Of a stretch of DNA of 64,000 nucleotides, positions 47,545 to 59,955 are shown piece after piece. Origin of the DNA: Aedes albopictus (Eukaryota; Arthropoda; Insecta; Diptera; Culicidae). Within the stretch, counting starts at the first letter, position 1. Every line of letters begins with the position of its first letter. The position numbers and the translations under genes were made by a program. A model generated the notes under the pieces. That model worked only from the letters and a program-made list of their open reading frames with translations. It did not search any database and was not told the origin of the DNA. Location: NCBI RefSeq assembly GCF_035046485.1, contig NC_085136.1, positions 327,882,227 to 327,946,226 of the forward strand. Reading direction: 5' to 3'.

Positions 47545-48330
47545 AAGATAGACTAGAGGAGGTTCTTAAATCCATCATAAAATCCAAATAAAAGCTATAA
47601 GGTTTTATAACGGTTCACAAAACCACTACAAGACTAATTGGTCATCAAAATGATACATTGGCTAAAGCACCAAGAAAACCTCGTGAAATGCTCCAAAATG
47701 CTTTGAAACGCCTCCGAAATCTCCTGACACGTATCTGATGTTCGCCTGAAAGTAAGTGAAGCCCCCTTAAAACCCAGGAAACCCTTCGAAACCATCGAAC
47801 CCTTAAACCATACTGAAGCCACTTCAAATGTCTCTGCTACCCATCTGAAACGCCCCTCCTGCTCATCCGAAAGCCTACGAATCTCCCTAAAATACCAGGA
47901 AACCCTTCTGAAACCGAATGAAATAACCTGAAACATTTCATATTTCTCTGAAGCTTACTCAAAACTATATAAACCACCCTAGCAGCTTCGCGAACCTCTC
48001 TGATGCCCGCTGAAAAGCCATGAAACCCCTTGGAACTCCTCTTTAGCAGGCCACCCTCCATAACTGAAGCTTACCAGAAAGCCTGTACATTTCTCTGAAA
48101 CCCCAACTGAAGTCTCCTCGAAATATATTGAAGCGACTTGAAACCATTTTTAACCATTTAGTATTTCTCCTGAAGCGTTTCTAATAATCACATGATATAC
48201 CTTAAACGTCCGTCTTAGAACTCCTTTGAAACCCCCTGAACCCATTAGAAACTTACTTGAAAGCGTGAGAAGTCTCCTTAAACTCCTAGCAGCCCTACTT
48301 AAATCCCCTGAAACTCCCCCTATGTTCCCT
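47545..48330. repeat. Partial dispersed repeat followed by degenerate CCTGAAACCCC tract
   Basis: 47,545-47,645 matches the element at 39.6 kb. From 47,660 to 48,330 the words CCTGAAACC, CTTGAAACCCC and AGGAAACCC recur at about 11-14 bp spacing with many changes. ORFs on the minus strand (47634-47936, 47837-48061) read the repeat. Confidence 0.65.
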
Positions 48331-48661
48331 TAAAGTAAAGATCTACAGCGTTCACTTTCCAAACAATGTGTTTTGCCTCACATCTTTTCGAGCACAAATC
48401 TAAAAATTCTGCCTACATACTTATCGGTCACTTTCAAAATAATAGCATAAAACGAGCTCACTAATAATCTTGCTCGTTCAAGTTACTTCACTGTTTTGGG
48501 TGAATTTGCAAGACTCGCATTTCTACACACATCAATCGGATTATTCATCCCACCGATATTGGCATAATTACAAGATCCTCATAAATGGTTTAATCGGCGC
48601 TTACATTTTTAAAGGCCGTGACTATCCTGTGGATCATATTGTACATTTTGCACGAAGTTCG

Positions 48662-48830
48662 TAGGGGTCCGTTCATAAACTACGTAGACCTTTTGGGAGG
48701 AGGAGACGGGTCTGGCCTAAGTCTACGGTTCATACATTTTTCTTTTGTATAGACAAAAGTCTACGTGGGGGGAGGGGGGGTGGTCTGAGATATCCAAATT
48801 TTAGTCTACGTGGTTCATAAACAGCTCCTA
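48662..48830. mobile_element. 165-bp MITE with TA target duplication (element 48664-48828)
   Basis: Left end GGGGTCCGTTCATAAACTAC; right end reverse complemented GGAGCTGTTTATGAACCACG. TA lies outside both (48662-48663, 48829-48830). The interior arms AGTCTACGTGG and GTCTACG also pair. Resembles the MITE at 21208 in length and end style. Confidence 0.78.
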
Positions 48831-49299
48831 GATACTACTAAGAAGAAAAATCGCTTCTCTTCCCGATAAGTTTTGAAGTGTTGGTGCCCAGTTGATTAGT
48901 GTGCAGTTCCCATAACATTTTCTCAAACATGAATCACGAGAATGGTAACGCTTTGGTTAACCGAAAGTTTAGTCTTTTTCTGCGTGAGTTTGCGAAGTTA
49001 TAAAGAGGGAGTTTTGTGGATAAATTATGTCAGACCTTTAAACGAACGAACTTAATCATAGCGAAATGGTTCATATCATGGGGGTTTAAGATGAGGCCAA
49101 GGGTTTTCCTGGGGTTGCAGGGGAGCTTCAAAGAAAGTAATGTTCGAGAAGAGGAGGGGGTTGTGCTCCAGTGGAATTTAAGAAGGCTTAATATGGTTTA
49201 AAGAGTTTTAGGTGCGCTTCACTGGTGATTTCAGGGGGATTTGTATTAGAAGGATAAAGGCTCCTTCTGAGTTATTTTAAGAAGATTAAGGGATGATTC
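48831..49299. other. Stretch without a recognised gene
   Basis: About 470 bp grading from unique sequence into G-rich words (GGGGTTTAAG, GGGGGTTG) that look like the opposite strand of the following CCTGAAA repeat. Confidence 0.4.
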
Positions 49300-50130
49300 A
49301 GAGGGATTCAGGAAGCACTAAAGCCCACCTGGAAACTCCCCAAGCGCCCCTGGGACAACCTGAAACCTACTTGAAACCTTCTGAAGCCTCCTGAAACGTA
49401 AGACCTGAAACCCCTGGGACTACATAAGACGCCCCTGAGACTCCAGAAAGAACCCTGTAAACCCTCTGAGGCCCACTGATACGCCCCCAAGACCTTCTGG
49501 AAGTCCCCTGGAGCACCTTGAATCACCCTGAAACACCCCTTGACCCCATGGAGCTCTTCAAACTCCCTGAGAACCACTGCTGCCGCAACTGAATCCTCAA
49601 CGACTCCCTGTAAACCTCCTCTGAGGCCCCTTGAAATGCCCTTTAAACTTCCTGAAGCGCTCGGGAGACCCCCTGCAGCCTCCTAAATCTCGTTGAGACC
49701 TCCTTAATCGCCCCTGAGACCACCTTGTACCTTCGAGTGTGCAATTAGTTTAAAGTTAAGATGCACATAACTAATATAAACCTATTTGTACCCTTTAAAA
49801 CCGCCCCAAAATGCCCCAAAGACTTCCTGAAACCCCTTTGAAACCTCCTGGAAACTCCACACGCCCATGAGACACCCTGGAACCCTTCTGACAATCTCTG
49901 TTAACGCTACTAAAACGCATGAAAACTCCTGGAAACCCTGAATCCTCCAAGTACTCTCTTAACTCCACCTGGGACCCCATGAAAGGTCTCTGAGACACCT
50001 GCCACACTCTGAGACCCCTTGAAAGACAACTGAGACCCTCGGGGACTCATTTAGAATTAATTTAGGCATCCAGAAGCACTCCTGAGGCACCCTGGAGCCT
50101 CATAGAACCCCATTAAACACTATGCTATGC
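49300..50130. repeat. Degenerate CCTGAAACCCC repeat
   Basis: Words like CCTGAAACCTACTTGAAACC and CCCCTGAGAC at about 11-13 bp spacing over 830 bp, broken at 49,735-49,795 by unrelated sequence. Minus-strand ORFs here are products of the repeat. Confidence 0.7.
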
Positions 50131-50414
50131 CACTGAGATGGCCTGGGGGAGGTATCAAACCCTGGGGAACGTCCCATTGCTCTCTACTATAAACGCCCCC
50201 AGGCCGCGGTGTTGCTGAGGGTGGCCGAAGACGCGACTGCTCGAAGGTTTAGTGCATTAGTTGATTTTTTGGCGATATCAGATGATAAATTCCGTATAAA
50301 TAAATGAAAAAAAAAAACAAAAAAATTTCACTGCTGGAATTTTTTTTGTTGAATTTTTGTACTAGTTTCCGGAAGATTGTTTGCAGAATGCTTATAGTCT
50401 TTAAGAGGATTTTT

Positions 50415-50672
50415 TTTGTTATGACTCTACGTCCCCACTGGGACTTGGCCTGCCTCGCTTCAACTTAGCACTTCTTTGAGCACTTCTACAGTTATTAATT
50501 GAAGGGCATTCTTTGCCTGTCATTGCATGAATTATTGTGAAATATTTTGAGGCAAGCACAATGATACACTATGCCCAGGGAGTTGAGAAAATTTTCCTGA
50601 GTGGAACGAGAATCGAACCCGCCGTCTCCAGATTGGCGATCCACAGCCTTAACCACTAGGCTAACTGGAGAT
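50415..50672 (-). mobile_element. tRNA-derived SINE, Feilai type
   Basis: On the minus strand: a tRNA-like head with A-box TAGCCTAGTGGTTAAGG and B-box GGGTTCGATTCTCG, a body of about 130 bp, then AGGCAGGCCAAGTCCCAGTG and GGGACGTAGAGTCATAAC before an A-rich tail (50,415-50,421 on the plus strand as T-run). The 3' part is what I recall from the Feilai family of Aedes aegypti. The head has no functional anticodon-arm context for a tRNA gene. No clear target duplication. Confidence 0.85.
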
Positions 50673-50679
50673 CTTTTCG

Positions 50680-53600
50680 AGTGCAATCAACAGCAGGAAG
50701 TCTGGTGTACTCTTTGTATTTTTATTCTTTGCTTTCTGAGCGATTTTATGAGGAATTTTTAAGGCAAAAAATAATTTATAGTTTTATGGCTACGCACTCT
50801 TTATTAAACTAAGGACGTTTGTTGTTATCCCAACGTTTCGACGCTAGGTGGGACTGAAAAACTGCGCTATTGCCAGTTGTACAAGTTGTGTGGTGGAAAA
50901 AGTGAAAGATTTAAAATGTAAGATTTAAATAGCAGATTAATGTGAACTATTTTATAACGCAACAGAATTTAAATTCTCAGCATGTAGCAAAATTCTTCAT
51001 ACCCGACAGTTATAGTTTGACAAAGCATAAGACAAATAACGACACAACTATTGTAAGTCACATAAACCACAATATTTTTTTTTTAATTTCTTATTTTTTT
51101 CATAAGAGAGATCGAACAATTTTCTATTTTTTTCATTTTTTATAGGTCTCGCCGTTTTTTATTTATACTGATAAAAAAAATTGGAAAAAAATATAACTTT
51201 TATCAGAAGTTAGTCTAGATAAATAAAAGACGGAGTATACTAGGTTGCTTAACCCTCTAATACCCAAATTTTTGATTTTGATCTCAATATTATTTTTCGT
51301 CATCTAAAATCGATTTAAACATGTTTTGGAAGATAATTCTTTTTAATTCTCGATTTTCAGTTTTTGATTTTTCTAATTTTAATTTTTGAACATCCCCACA
51401 CTTTTATATTTTTCCTGGAAGCCAATTTGGGGAACGGATTTTTTGAGATGAAAACATTTTGAGATTTTATGATTATTGTTGAAATATTTTGAATTTTTTC
51501 CACAGAAAATTTTATTTTTCGTGTAATTTTAAGGAAAATAATTTTAGAGTGTATTCGATTCCCTTAAACTATTAAACAAGGATAGAATGATTTGGGAAAA
51601 ATTTAAAATATGTTAATTTTAGTGATTCAATACAAAATAAACAATAACTTCTAAAAGGCGGCTAAAACATCAATTTTTCAATGATTATTAAAAAATGTAA
51701 ATACGCTATTTTAAACCAAAAACCATTTTGAGATATACAGAACAGTCCTGAATATCAGCCAAAAGTCTTCATACCCACAAGGTTTCATTGGATTGTTAGG
51801 GGGTGCTGCCAGCCACCAAATGAGTTGGCGTGAAATTCGTCTTTTAGTATGTATTTTCTTGGAAAATCGACGAAATATTTCTAAAAAAAGACAATTTTTT
51901 TCAAACAGCTGTAGTGAACCGAATCAAAAAAAAATAATTAACTTTGTCCACATATATTTTCTCACTTCACTTATTTATCAGAACTTTAGCAAGTTTTTCA
52001 TTAATTTCGTTGTACCTTAAATTTGGAAAAGAATTATGGCTAAAGATGGAATTAAAAAAAAATGGTTAAAAGGAAGTCACTTTTCTTAACTCGGAAATCC
52101 AAAACCCGCTGCAAATATATTTTGCTCAAACTCGAAGGATTTTACTCAAAGCCGGAAAAGCACAGCAATATGATTTATAGGATATTTTGATGATTGGTTT
52201 AGGCTAGAGTAAAACTTTATTTTCTTCATTTGCTATTGCAGTATACCATTATTTGTAATGCAAACACAAATTTAAGGGAATCGTATTTCTAACGATAGAA
52301 GCCTGGATTTAGAGGTGGAGGGAGAGGCAAAAAAGGCAAGCTCCCCTTGGCCCCCCATTCAGCGAGGTCCTCCGGAATCCCAAACCATATTTTTTCAACT
52401 TATCCTCATAAAATACGATTTCTATATTTTGTATTTTTTATTATTTTTTTCGTGAATTTTAAATAAATGCTAGATCTTTACACGTCTTCTAGCAGTTATA
52501 TACGATTATTTCTGAATATAAATCTGGATTTTCCCTTGAGAAAAATAAAAAAATCATAAATTTCATAATTTTTTGTGCGATGTTCAACAATTGATTATTA
52601 CGAGTGTTTTTTTTTATTTATTTTTTATTTTGGTAAATTACAGTGTTTCCAAAAAAATAACAATTGTAAGAGCACAAATGTCATAAAACACTTCACTAGT
52701 GCGTCTGATCTTCTCATTTTAAGCAATTTACAAGTGAGAATAAAAATAAGAGAAAAAATACTATTGATTGAAGCTTATCTCTTACAATGTATGCTTTTTA
52801 AGTTCTAGTATAAATTGTAGAACTGCGATTCTTAAACGTCTGCCCATAAAGTAGACTTAATTGTCAAAACTACACTTTAAGCACAACAGAAGTATTCAAT
52901 TTTCGACTTGAATAAATTATTTAAATAAAAAATAAATAAAATTTGACTTAAATAAAACTAAATAAAAATAAATGAAACTAAATAAAAATAAATTAAACTA
53001 AATAAAAATAATAAATCTAAACTAAAATGAATTAACCTGAATTAAAAATAAATATTTTTTTCCTTACTTACCAAAACAACAGACAAAAATCAAATAATAT
53101 TAAAGAATAAAAAACAACTCCACTATCTTCTGATTTTTTTGGGGATGTACTAACCTCGTACTGGAATCCCTTTTATAAAGGGTCATGACTAATACTTTTT
53201 TAATGCTGGTCATTTTTGAAAAATAAAATAAAATAAATTTAAGTGCTTAGAAAAAAGTATTAAAAAAATTTCTGAAGAAAATCGAGTTGAAACTATTTTT
53301 TGGAGAGATTTGGCATTACATTTACATATTCCAATTTGTATGGTCCAAAGAAAACGATCAATATTTTTTATATTAAGGACATTCATATTATAATATTTAC
53401 TATTAAGATTTACATCCAGAGGCTGATTCATCTACGAAGTTGAAGAATTAGAACTTTGCAGATTTAAGAAAAAGGATGAATATTGAACGCTGTAAATTGC
53501 TGGGATCTAAGTTTTCTGAGAAATCTGTCTGTTAAAAGTCACTTAATGACAACTTGTATTTCAGATATCACTCAAAAACATGTTTTTTAAATAATGTCTC

Positions 53601-54130
53601 TTGAGCCATCAAAGATGGAAATTTAGTTTCTTGTCAAACCTGTTTCAAATGAAGTGCTTTTCTCTTCCTTTTCCCTTCCTTCTTTTCCCATTGTTGGGAG
53701 ACAATAAGTTTACTGTGTAGAAAAATTCTAAGTTCCGCACGTAAGTACTTAAACAAATATTAAATATAAAATGTGAGCAAAGCTTTTCCAAAAATAACAC
53801 ATAGCTATACCCAATAAGTTAGGATTATGTCTTTTTTATATATATATATATTTTTTTTCTTATTTTAGTCAATTTTTACTATCATAGTGAGCTGGTTCTA
53901 TGCCAATTTCAGTTTTGGATATTCCAAAACATATAGAGAAGAAAATACAAGGTGAGAGCTTCCAAACTACTTTCTTCTGACGAAAGCTTTTTAAGCTTTT
54001 GAAAAGGGCGTTTAAAAACTATTTTGTTTTTCTAAAATTTATAACTCGAAAGCTGTTTGTTGGATTGAAATTATGTCTTTGAAGATGTATGAGTATATTT
54101 AAAGGACTTGTAAAAAAAACACTGAGAGTA
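50680..54130. other. AT-rich stretch without a recognised gene
   Basis: About 3.4 kb of A/T-rich DNA with many homopolymer runs. A degenerate AAATAAAACT repeat occurs at about 52,905-53,045 and a short TATATA run at 53,840. ORFs are under 81 codons with biased composition. Confidence 0.45.
52905..53045. repeat. Degenerate AAATAAAACT/AAATAAAAAT repeat
   Basis: About 140 bp of ACTAAATAAAAATAAAT-like words with 10-20 bp spacing. Confidence 0.75.
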
Positions 54131-54134
54131 ATAT

Positions 54135-54291
54135 TCATCGTGGCTATCACGCCAAGGACCTGGGATCGAACCCCACTCCCGACAAACTCACAAAATGTGA
54201 GTTCTTCCTTCGGAAGGGAAGTAAAGTGTGGGTCCCGAGATGAACTAGCCTAGGGCTAAAAATCTCGTTAATAAAGATAAAAAAAAAAATT
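54135..54291 (+). mobile_element. tRNA-related SINE, 5'-truncated or diverged
   Basis: GGGATCGAACCCC fits a Pol III B-box. A body with CTTCCTTCGGAAGGGAAG (a perfect short hairpin) and GGTCCCGAGATGAACTAGCC follows, then CTCGTTAATAAAG and an A-rich tail ending at 54,291. This 3' part is familiar from mosquito SINEs, but I do not assign a family name. A-box not clear. Confidence 0.7.
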
Positions 54292-54824
54292 GATTTCAAT
54301 TTTTCAAAAACTTTACCCTTCGATTTATCATGTTTTTTGCAGAAAGCTGACTTCCCGTCTCTAAATTTGCTAAGTTGCTCAGGAGTCAAAGGCTTCTATT
54401 TTTTTCTGGACATTTTCTTATTTTTATTCAATTTTCAAAACTAGCAAAAGGAAACAATTTTTGAGATGTTTGATATTAAAAGTAGACTATACCTACAGGT
54501 TTCAATGTTATTCGAGATTTTTCGTACTGTTTTACAGTTTTCATCATAAAAGGTTCAATTATTTCTCAGATATTTGAAGGTTCGGATCGTCTTGAACAAC
54601 ATTTAACAAGGTTCAATTTTATTTCTCATTTTTTTGAATGTGCTGTTTTTTAAGTATGGTTGAAAGTAGAAAAAAAATATGCATAGTTTTTTTTCATTGG
54701 ATCTTTGTACATAGAGTCCATGTTTGATATAAACCAACCTCAAAAACTGTTTCTTTTTGTCTGTCTAAACAATCGAAAAAAGTAGAAGTAGAAGTTAGAA
54801 GCATTTCAGCTCGGGTAGCAGAAG

Positions 54825-55972
54825 AGAATATCAACAGCATAATAAAATATGTTATTTTGGCATAACCGAATAATGGAATCAGTATTTTTTATGTTATTGA
54901 CATATCTTATTATGTTATAAACTTGTGTGTCATAAGCGGCAAAATAACAAAAATCATAACACAAAAATTGTCCTGGAGGACCAATAATTTAATACCATGT
55001 TTTGTTAGATTCAATGACAACTTAATAACAATGAATCTTGCAGTGAATTTGAAAATTTGTTATTGTTGTGTTACAGTTCATTACATATTTGTACCTGTAG
55101 CATAATAACAAAACTTGTTTCACAACAAATATTATTACACAGCGCAACATTTTTTTGTCTCAAGAGCAAACTTATGTGTCTCTGAAGGATTTTGGGCCGC
55201 TGAATCCGAATCCGGGCTCAGATTTGCTCTAACACGTCACAATTTTGAGCTATACCTCAATCTATAGGGCAAAATATGCGATTTTGGGCTTTTTTGACTG
55301 CAAGCCATTAAGCTTGGAAATATTTTTTTAGGCAATCAAAAGGTTAATTGGTCCATTAACATCTAAATTAACGACTCATGCAAAATATTTCGTTTTACCT
55401 AATCAAATTTGATAGATTTAAGCATTTTATGTTATTATGAAAACTTGCATGCAACTTTTGGAGGGTGACTTGTATGGGAAATATCGTACCTAACATAAAT
55501 CGCTTAAAACTATCAAATTCGATTTGGTAAAACGAAATATTTTGCATGAGTCGTTAATTTAGATGTCAATTGACCAATTAACCTTTTGATTGTCAAAAAA
55601 AATATTTCCTTGCTTAATGGCTGGCAGTCAAATAAGCCCAAAATCGCATATTTTGCCCTATAAATTGAGGTATAGCTCAAAATTGTGACGTGTTAGAGCA
55701 AATCTGAGCCCGGATTCGGATTCAGCGGCCCAAAATCCTTCAGAGACACATAAGTTTGCTCTTGAGACAGACAAAAAGTTAATTTTTGTTACGCTGTGTT
55801 ATTGGAATGTTATTTACTGGATCAATCTCAATAACTTGATCATAACAAAGTAAGATTGCCTAACAAAACATGTTATAAAAAAGTAATACTTTGATAAGTT
55901 AATAATAACAAATTATTATATAAAACAGGCTATGTGATTCCGCTGTTATGAATTCGATATTCTCCTCTGCTT
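54825..55972. mobile_element. Outer MITE-like element (GCAGARGAGAATATC ends), interrupted by a 661-bp element
   Basis: Left CTCGGGTAGCAGAAGAGAA and right, reverse complemented, TACCCAAGCAGAGGAGAA share the end sequence, and both run on into TATC. The interior is AT-rich with TAATAACA words, like the outer element at 26,273-31,203. Without the nested 661 bp it is about 480 bp, the same size as that relative. Ends are approximate. Confidence 0.55.
55135..55801. mobile_element. 661-bp inverted-repeat element with TTA target duplication (element 55138-55798)
   Basis: Ends CACAGCGCAACA and TGTTACGCTGTG; TTA outside both (55135-55137, 55799-55801). Arms of about 280 bp pair (for example CTCAAGAGCAAACTTATGTG on the left with its complement on the right). 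No transposase. TTA and the short-end style fit PIF/Harbinger; this is inferred. Confidence 0.82.
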
Positions 55973-55974
55973 GG

Positions 55975-57430
55975 GTATCCTGGGGAATTTGGCAGATTTT
56001 GAGGGAAGAAATTGGCTCTCTACATAAAAATAAGAAAAAAAACAAAGAGTAAGAGATTTTTCTCTAAACGTCCTTCAGATATCCTCAAACATCTTCGAAG
56101 ACATTTTTTTTTGAAGAAAATTATAAGATGTTTTTCATACTTTTTTTTCGAAATTTCGGTGAAGAATATTGCAAAATCAATAACATGGCAAAGGTTTTCA
56201 GATGGAAGCTCATACATGAGCAAAAAATTCATTTGAATTTGAGAAACAATGATAGAACTTTTTCAGGCATATTTTTTGTAATTTGTTAAAAAAAGTCCTT
56301 CAGGAAAGCGAACTTTCTCAGCAAAAAATCTTTATCTTGTAGAAATGCAGACTTCATGTGGACAAACATTTCATTTTTCATCATGCAGCCAGACGTCCAG
56401 AGTTAGAATCTGCAGACCGAAATAATCCTTCCAGCAGAAATCCCAGCACCGAACCCAGCCCAAAGCACCAGAAACAACCGACCTGTGTATAATGGCTTAG
56501 GGTAATAAATTATTGATATTTATCAATTTATATTTATAAAAAACATGCATCCTATTTATTGCGTTTCTGTGACGTCCAACTTAACCGGAGAACACGGAGG
56601 ACTCCCCTGGAGAGAGCGGTAGGCTTTTCACCAAGTGCACACACTCACTTCGGTCGGTTGAACTACCGGCACCAGCAGCAGCAGCAGCGTTATAGAGCCG
56701 GCTGGCTGGCTGGTTGGTTCGATACCATGCTGCTGGTAGCAGTCACACACGAGGATGATGATGATGACGACGATACGCATTGCAGTATTTACAACCCCGA
56801 GTGTCAACTGGTCGTGTGTCTGGCGGCCGGGCCGTGCTCTGGAGGTAGAGAGGAAAAGTGCGGAGGCTTTTATATATATCATCACGACTTTTCTCTCCTG
56901 AAATACCATTAATATGTCATATTTTTATGGGCTTATAATATGAGGAGAAATGAATGTGTGCGGCAGGCGCGCCTCTCGCTCGTTCGGTTCTGATCCTCAT
57001 CGCTTGCCCAGCCCAGTCAGTGCCAGTGAGTGGTGCCACTACGGGAAAGCTACGTGTTTGTGTCATATTGCATGTTGTTTGGTTGCAGCCAGAGCCGGGC
57101 CGGGCCTTAGCCGGGCGCAGCAGAGTCCTCGGGATCATACCTACTCGACCCGCATACACTATCACCTCGGCCGGCCACCGGTTTGGCCTATTGGGGATTC
57201 GAAAGCGGGGATGAGCGGGATAAGGTTCCATGGTGAATACCTGTGCGAAGTGTGGGGTTGGAGCACACGTGAGCTGCTCCAGTGCCCGAGTCATATAATA
57301 TTAATATTTCCTTTATTTTTCATTTTCCGAACGACTGGAGCTTTCTCCAGCACCGTACGGACACATTTTTGCGAAAAGGACAGTGCAGTGGTGTAGCAGG
57401 TGTAGTCGAGCGGACAGGAACCACCCATGA
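55975..57430. other. Low-repeat stretch without a recognised gene
   Basis: About 1.45 kb, turning GC-richer from 56,560. Contains CAG-rich and GAT-rich triplet tracts (56,660-56,780). The overlapping ORFs at 56559-56912, 56628-56909 (minus), 56917-57294 (minus) and 56950-57396 share the same bases in different frames and show no known domain. Could be 5' or intronic sequence of a gene outside the window. Confidence 0.35.
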
Positions 57431-57434
57431 CTGA

Positions 57435-59955
57435 GCAGAATTCTGTTGGAATCCTGAGCAGGATTCTGTCGGAATCCTGAGCAGGATTCTGTTGGAATCC
57501 TGAGCAGGTTTTTGTTGGAATCCTGAACTGGATTCTGTTGGAATCCTGCTCAGGATTCTGTTGGAATCCTGAGCAGGATTCTGTTGGAATCCTGAGCAGG
57601 ATTCTGTTGGAATCCTGAGCAGGATTCTGTTGGAATCCTGAGCAGGATTCTGTTGGAATCCTGAGCAGGATTCTGTTGGAATCCTGAGCAGGATTCTGTA
57701 GGAATCCTGAGCAGGATTCTGTTGGAATCCTGAGCAGGATTCTGTTGGAATCCTGAGCAGGATTCAGTTGGAATCCTGAGCAGGATTCTGTTGGAATCCT
57801 GCTCAGGATTCTGTTGAAATCCTGCTCAGGATTCTGTTGGAATTCTTTCAGGATTCTGTCGGAATCCTGCTCAGAATTTCATCGGAATCCTCAACAGGAT
57901 TCTGTCGGAATCCTCAACAGGATTCTGTCGGAATCCTCAGAAGAATTCTGTTGGAATCCTCAACAGGATTCTGTCGGAATCCTCAACAGCATTCTGGCGG
58001 AATCCTCAACAGGATTCTGTCGGAAGCCTCAACAGGATTCTGTCGGAAGCCTCAACAGGATTCTGTCGGAATCCTCAACAGCATTCTGTCGGAATCCTCA
58101 ACAGGATTCTGTCGGAATCCTCAACAGGATTCTGTCGGAATCCTCAACAGGATTCTGTCGGAATCCTCAACAGGATTCTGTCGGAATCCTCAACAGGATT
58201 TTGTCGGAATCCTCAACAGGATTCTGTCGGAATCCTCAACAGGATTCTGTCGGAATCCTCAACAGGATTCTGTCGGAATCCTCAACAGGATTCTGTCGGA
58301 ATCCTCAACAGGATTCTGTCGGAATCCTCAACAGGATTCTGTCGGAATCCTCAACAGGATTCTGTCGGAATCCTGAACAGGATTCTGTCGGAATCCTGAA
58401 CAGGATTCTGTCGGAATCCTGAACAGGATTCTGTCGGAATCCTGAACAGGATTCTGTCGGAATCCTGAACAGGATTCTGTCGGAATCCTGAACAGGATTC
58501 TGTCGGAATCCTGAACAGGATTCTGTCGGAATCCTGAACAGGATTCTGTCGGAATCCTGAACAGGATTCTGTCGGAATCCTGAACAGGATTCTGTCGGAA
58601 TCCTGAACAGGATTCTGTCGGAATCCTGAACAGGATTCTGTCGGAATCCTGAACAGGATTCTGTCGGAATCCTGAACAGGATTCTGTCGGAATCCTCAAC
58701 AGGATTCTGTCGGAATCCTCAACAGGATTCTGTCGGAATCCTCAACAGGATTCTGTCGGAATCCTCAACAGGATTCTGTCGGAATCCTCAACAGGATTCT
58801 GTCGGAATCCTCAACAGGATTCTGTCGGAATCCTCAACTGGATTCTGTCGGAATCCTGAACAGGATTCTGTCGGAATCCTGAACAGGATTCTGTCGGAAT
58901 CCTGAACAGGATTCTGTCGGAATCCTGAACAGGATTCTGTCGGAATCCTGAACAGGATTCTGTCGGAATCCTGAACAGGATTCTGTCGGAATCCTGAACA
59001 GGATTCTGTCGGAATCCTGAACAGGATTCTGTCGGAATCCTGAACAGGATTCTGTCGGAATCCTGAACAGGATTCTGTCGGAATCCTGAACAGGATTCTG
59101 TCGGAATCCTGAACAGGATTCTGTCGGAATCCTGAACAGGATTCTGTCGGAATCCTGAACAGGATTCTGTCGGAATCCTGAACAGGATTCTGTCGGAATC
59201 CTGAACAGGATTCTGTCGGAATCCTGAACACGATTCTGTCGGAATCCTGAACAGGATTCTGTCGGAATCCTGAACAGGATTCTGTCGGAATCCTGAACAG
59301 GATTCTGTCGGAATCCTGAACAGGATTCTGTCGGAATCCTGAACAGGATTCTGTCGGAATCCTGAACAGGATTCTGTCGGAATCCTGAACAGGATTCTGT
59401 CGGAATCCTGAACAGGATTCTGTCGGAATCCTGAACAGGATTCTGTCGGAATCCTGAACAGGATTCTGTCGGAATCCTGAACAGGATTCTGTCGGAATCC
59501 TGAACAGGATTCTGTCGGAATCCTGAACAGGATTCTGTCGGAATCCTGAACAGGATTCTGTCGGAATCCTGAACAGGATTCTGTCGGAATCCTCAACAGG
59601 ATTCTGTCGGAATCCTGCTCAGGATTCTGTCGGAATCCTGCTCAGGATTCTGTCGGAATCCTGCTCAGGATTCTGTCGGAATCCTGCTCAGGATTCTGTC
59701 GGAATCCTGAACAGGATTTTGTCGGAATTCTGCTCAGAATTCTGTCAGAATCCTGAACAGGATTCTGTCGGAATCCTGTTCAGAAAATTGTCGGAATCTT
59801 GAGCAGCATTCGGTCAAAATCGTCAGGATCCTGGGCAAAATCCTGTGAAAATCATGAAAAGGATTCTTTCGGAGATCCTAAGGATTATTCTGTCGGAATC
59901 ATGCTCAGGATTCTGCTAGAATCCTGAACAACATTTTGTATGAATTCTGAACATG
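57435..59955. repeat. 23-bp satellite array 3 (GAGC/CAAC/GAAC/GCTC centres), about 109 monomers
   Basis: Monomer: GAATCCT + four-base centre + AGGATTC + TGTCG (TGTTG at the left edge). Blocks by centre: GAGC 57,437-57,800; CAAC about 57,885-58,365; GAAC 58,372-58,690; CAAC 58,692-58,850; GAAC 58,853-59,590; GCTC 59,605-59,695; then decay. Plus-strand frames are open over the CAAC block and minus-strand frames over the GAAC blocks; the resulting ORFs of up to 261 codons are not genes. Remnants persist to 60,110. Confidence 0.97.

Noticed and set aside
50570..50672. tRNA gene on the minus strand
   Set aside because: A- and B-boxes are present, but the body and A-rich 3' tail are those of a SINE and no full cloverleaf was found.
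56559..57396. Overlapping ORFs of 86-148 codons in GC-rich sequence
   Set aside because: Several frames on both strands are open together, as expected from composition; no domains recognised.
58328..59596. Minus-strand ORFs in array 3 (123-261 codons)
   Set aside because: Same artefact; several frames overlap with identical peptide content.
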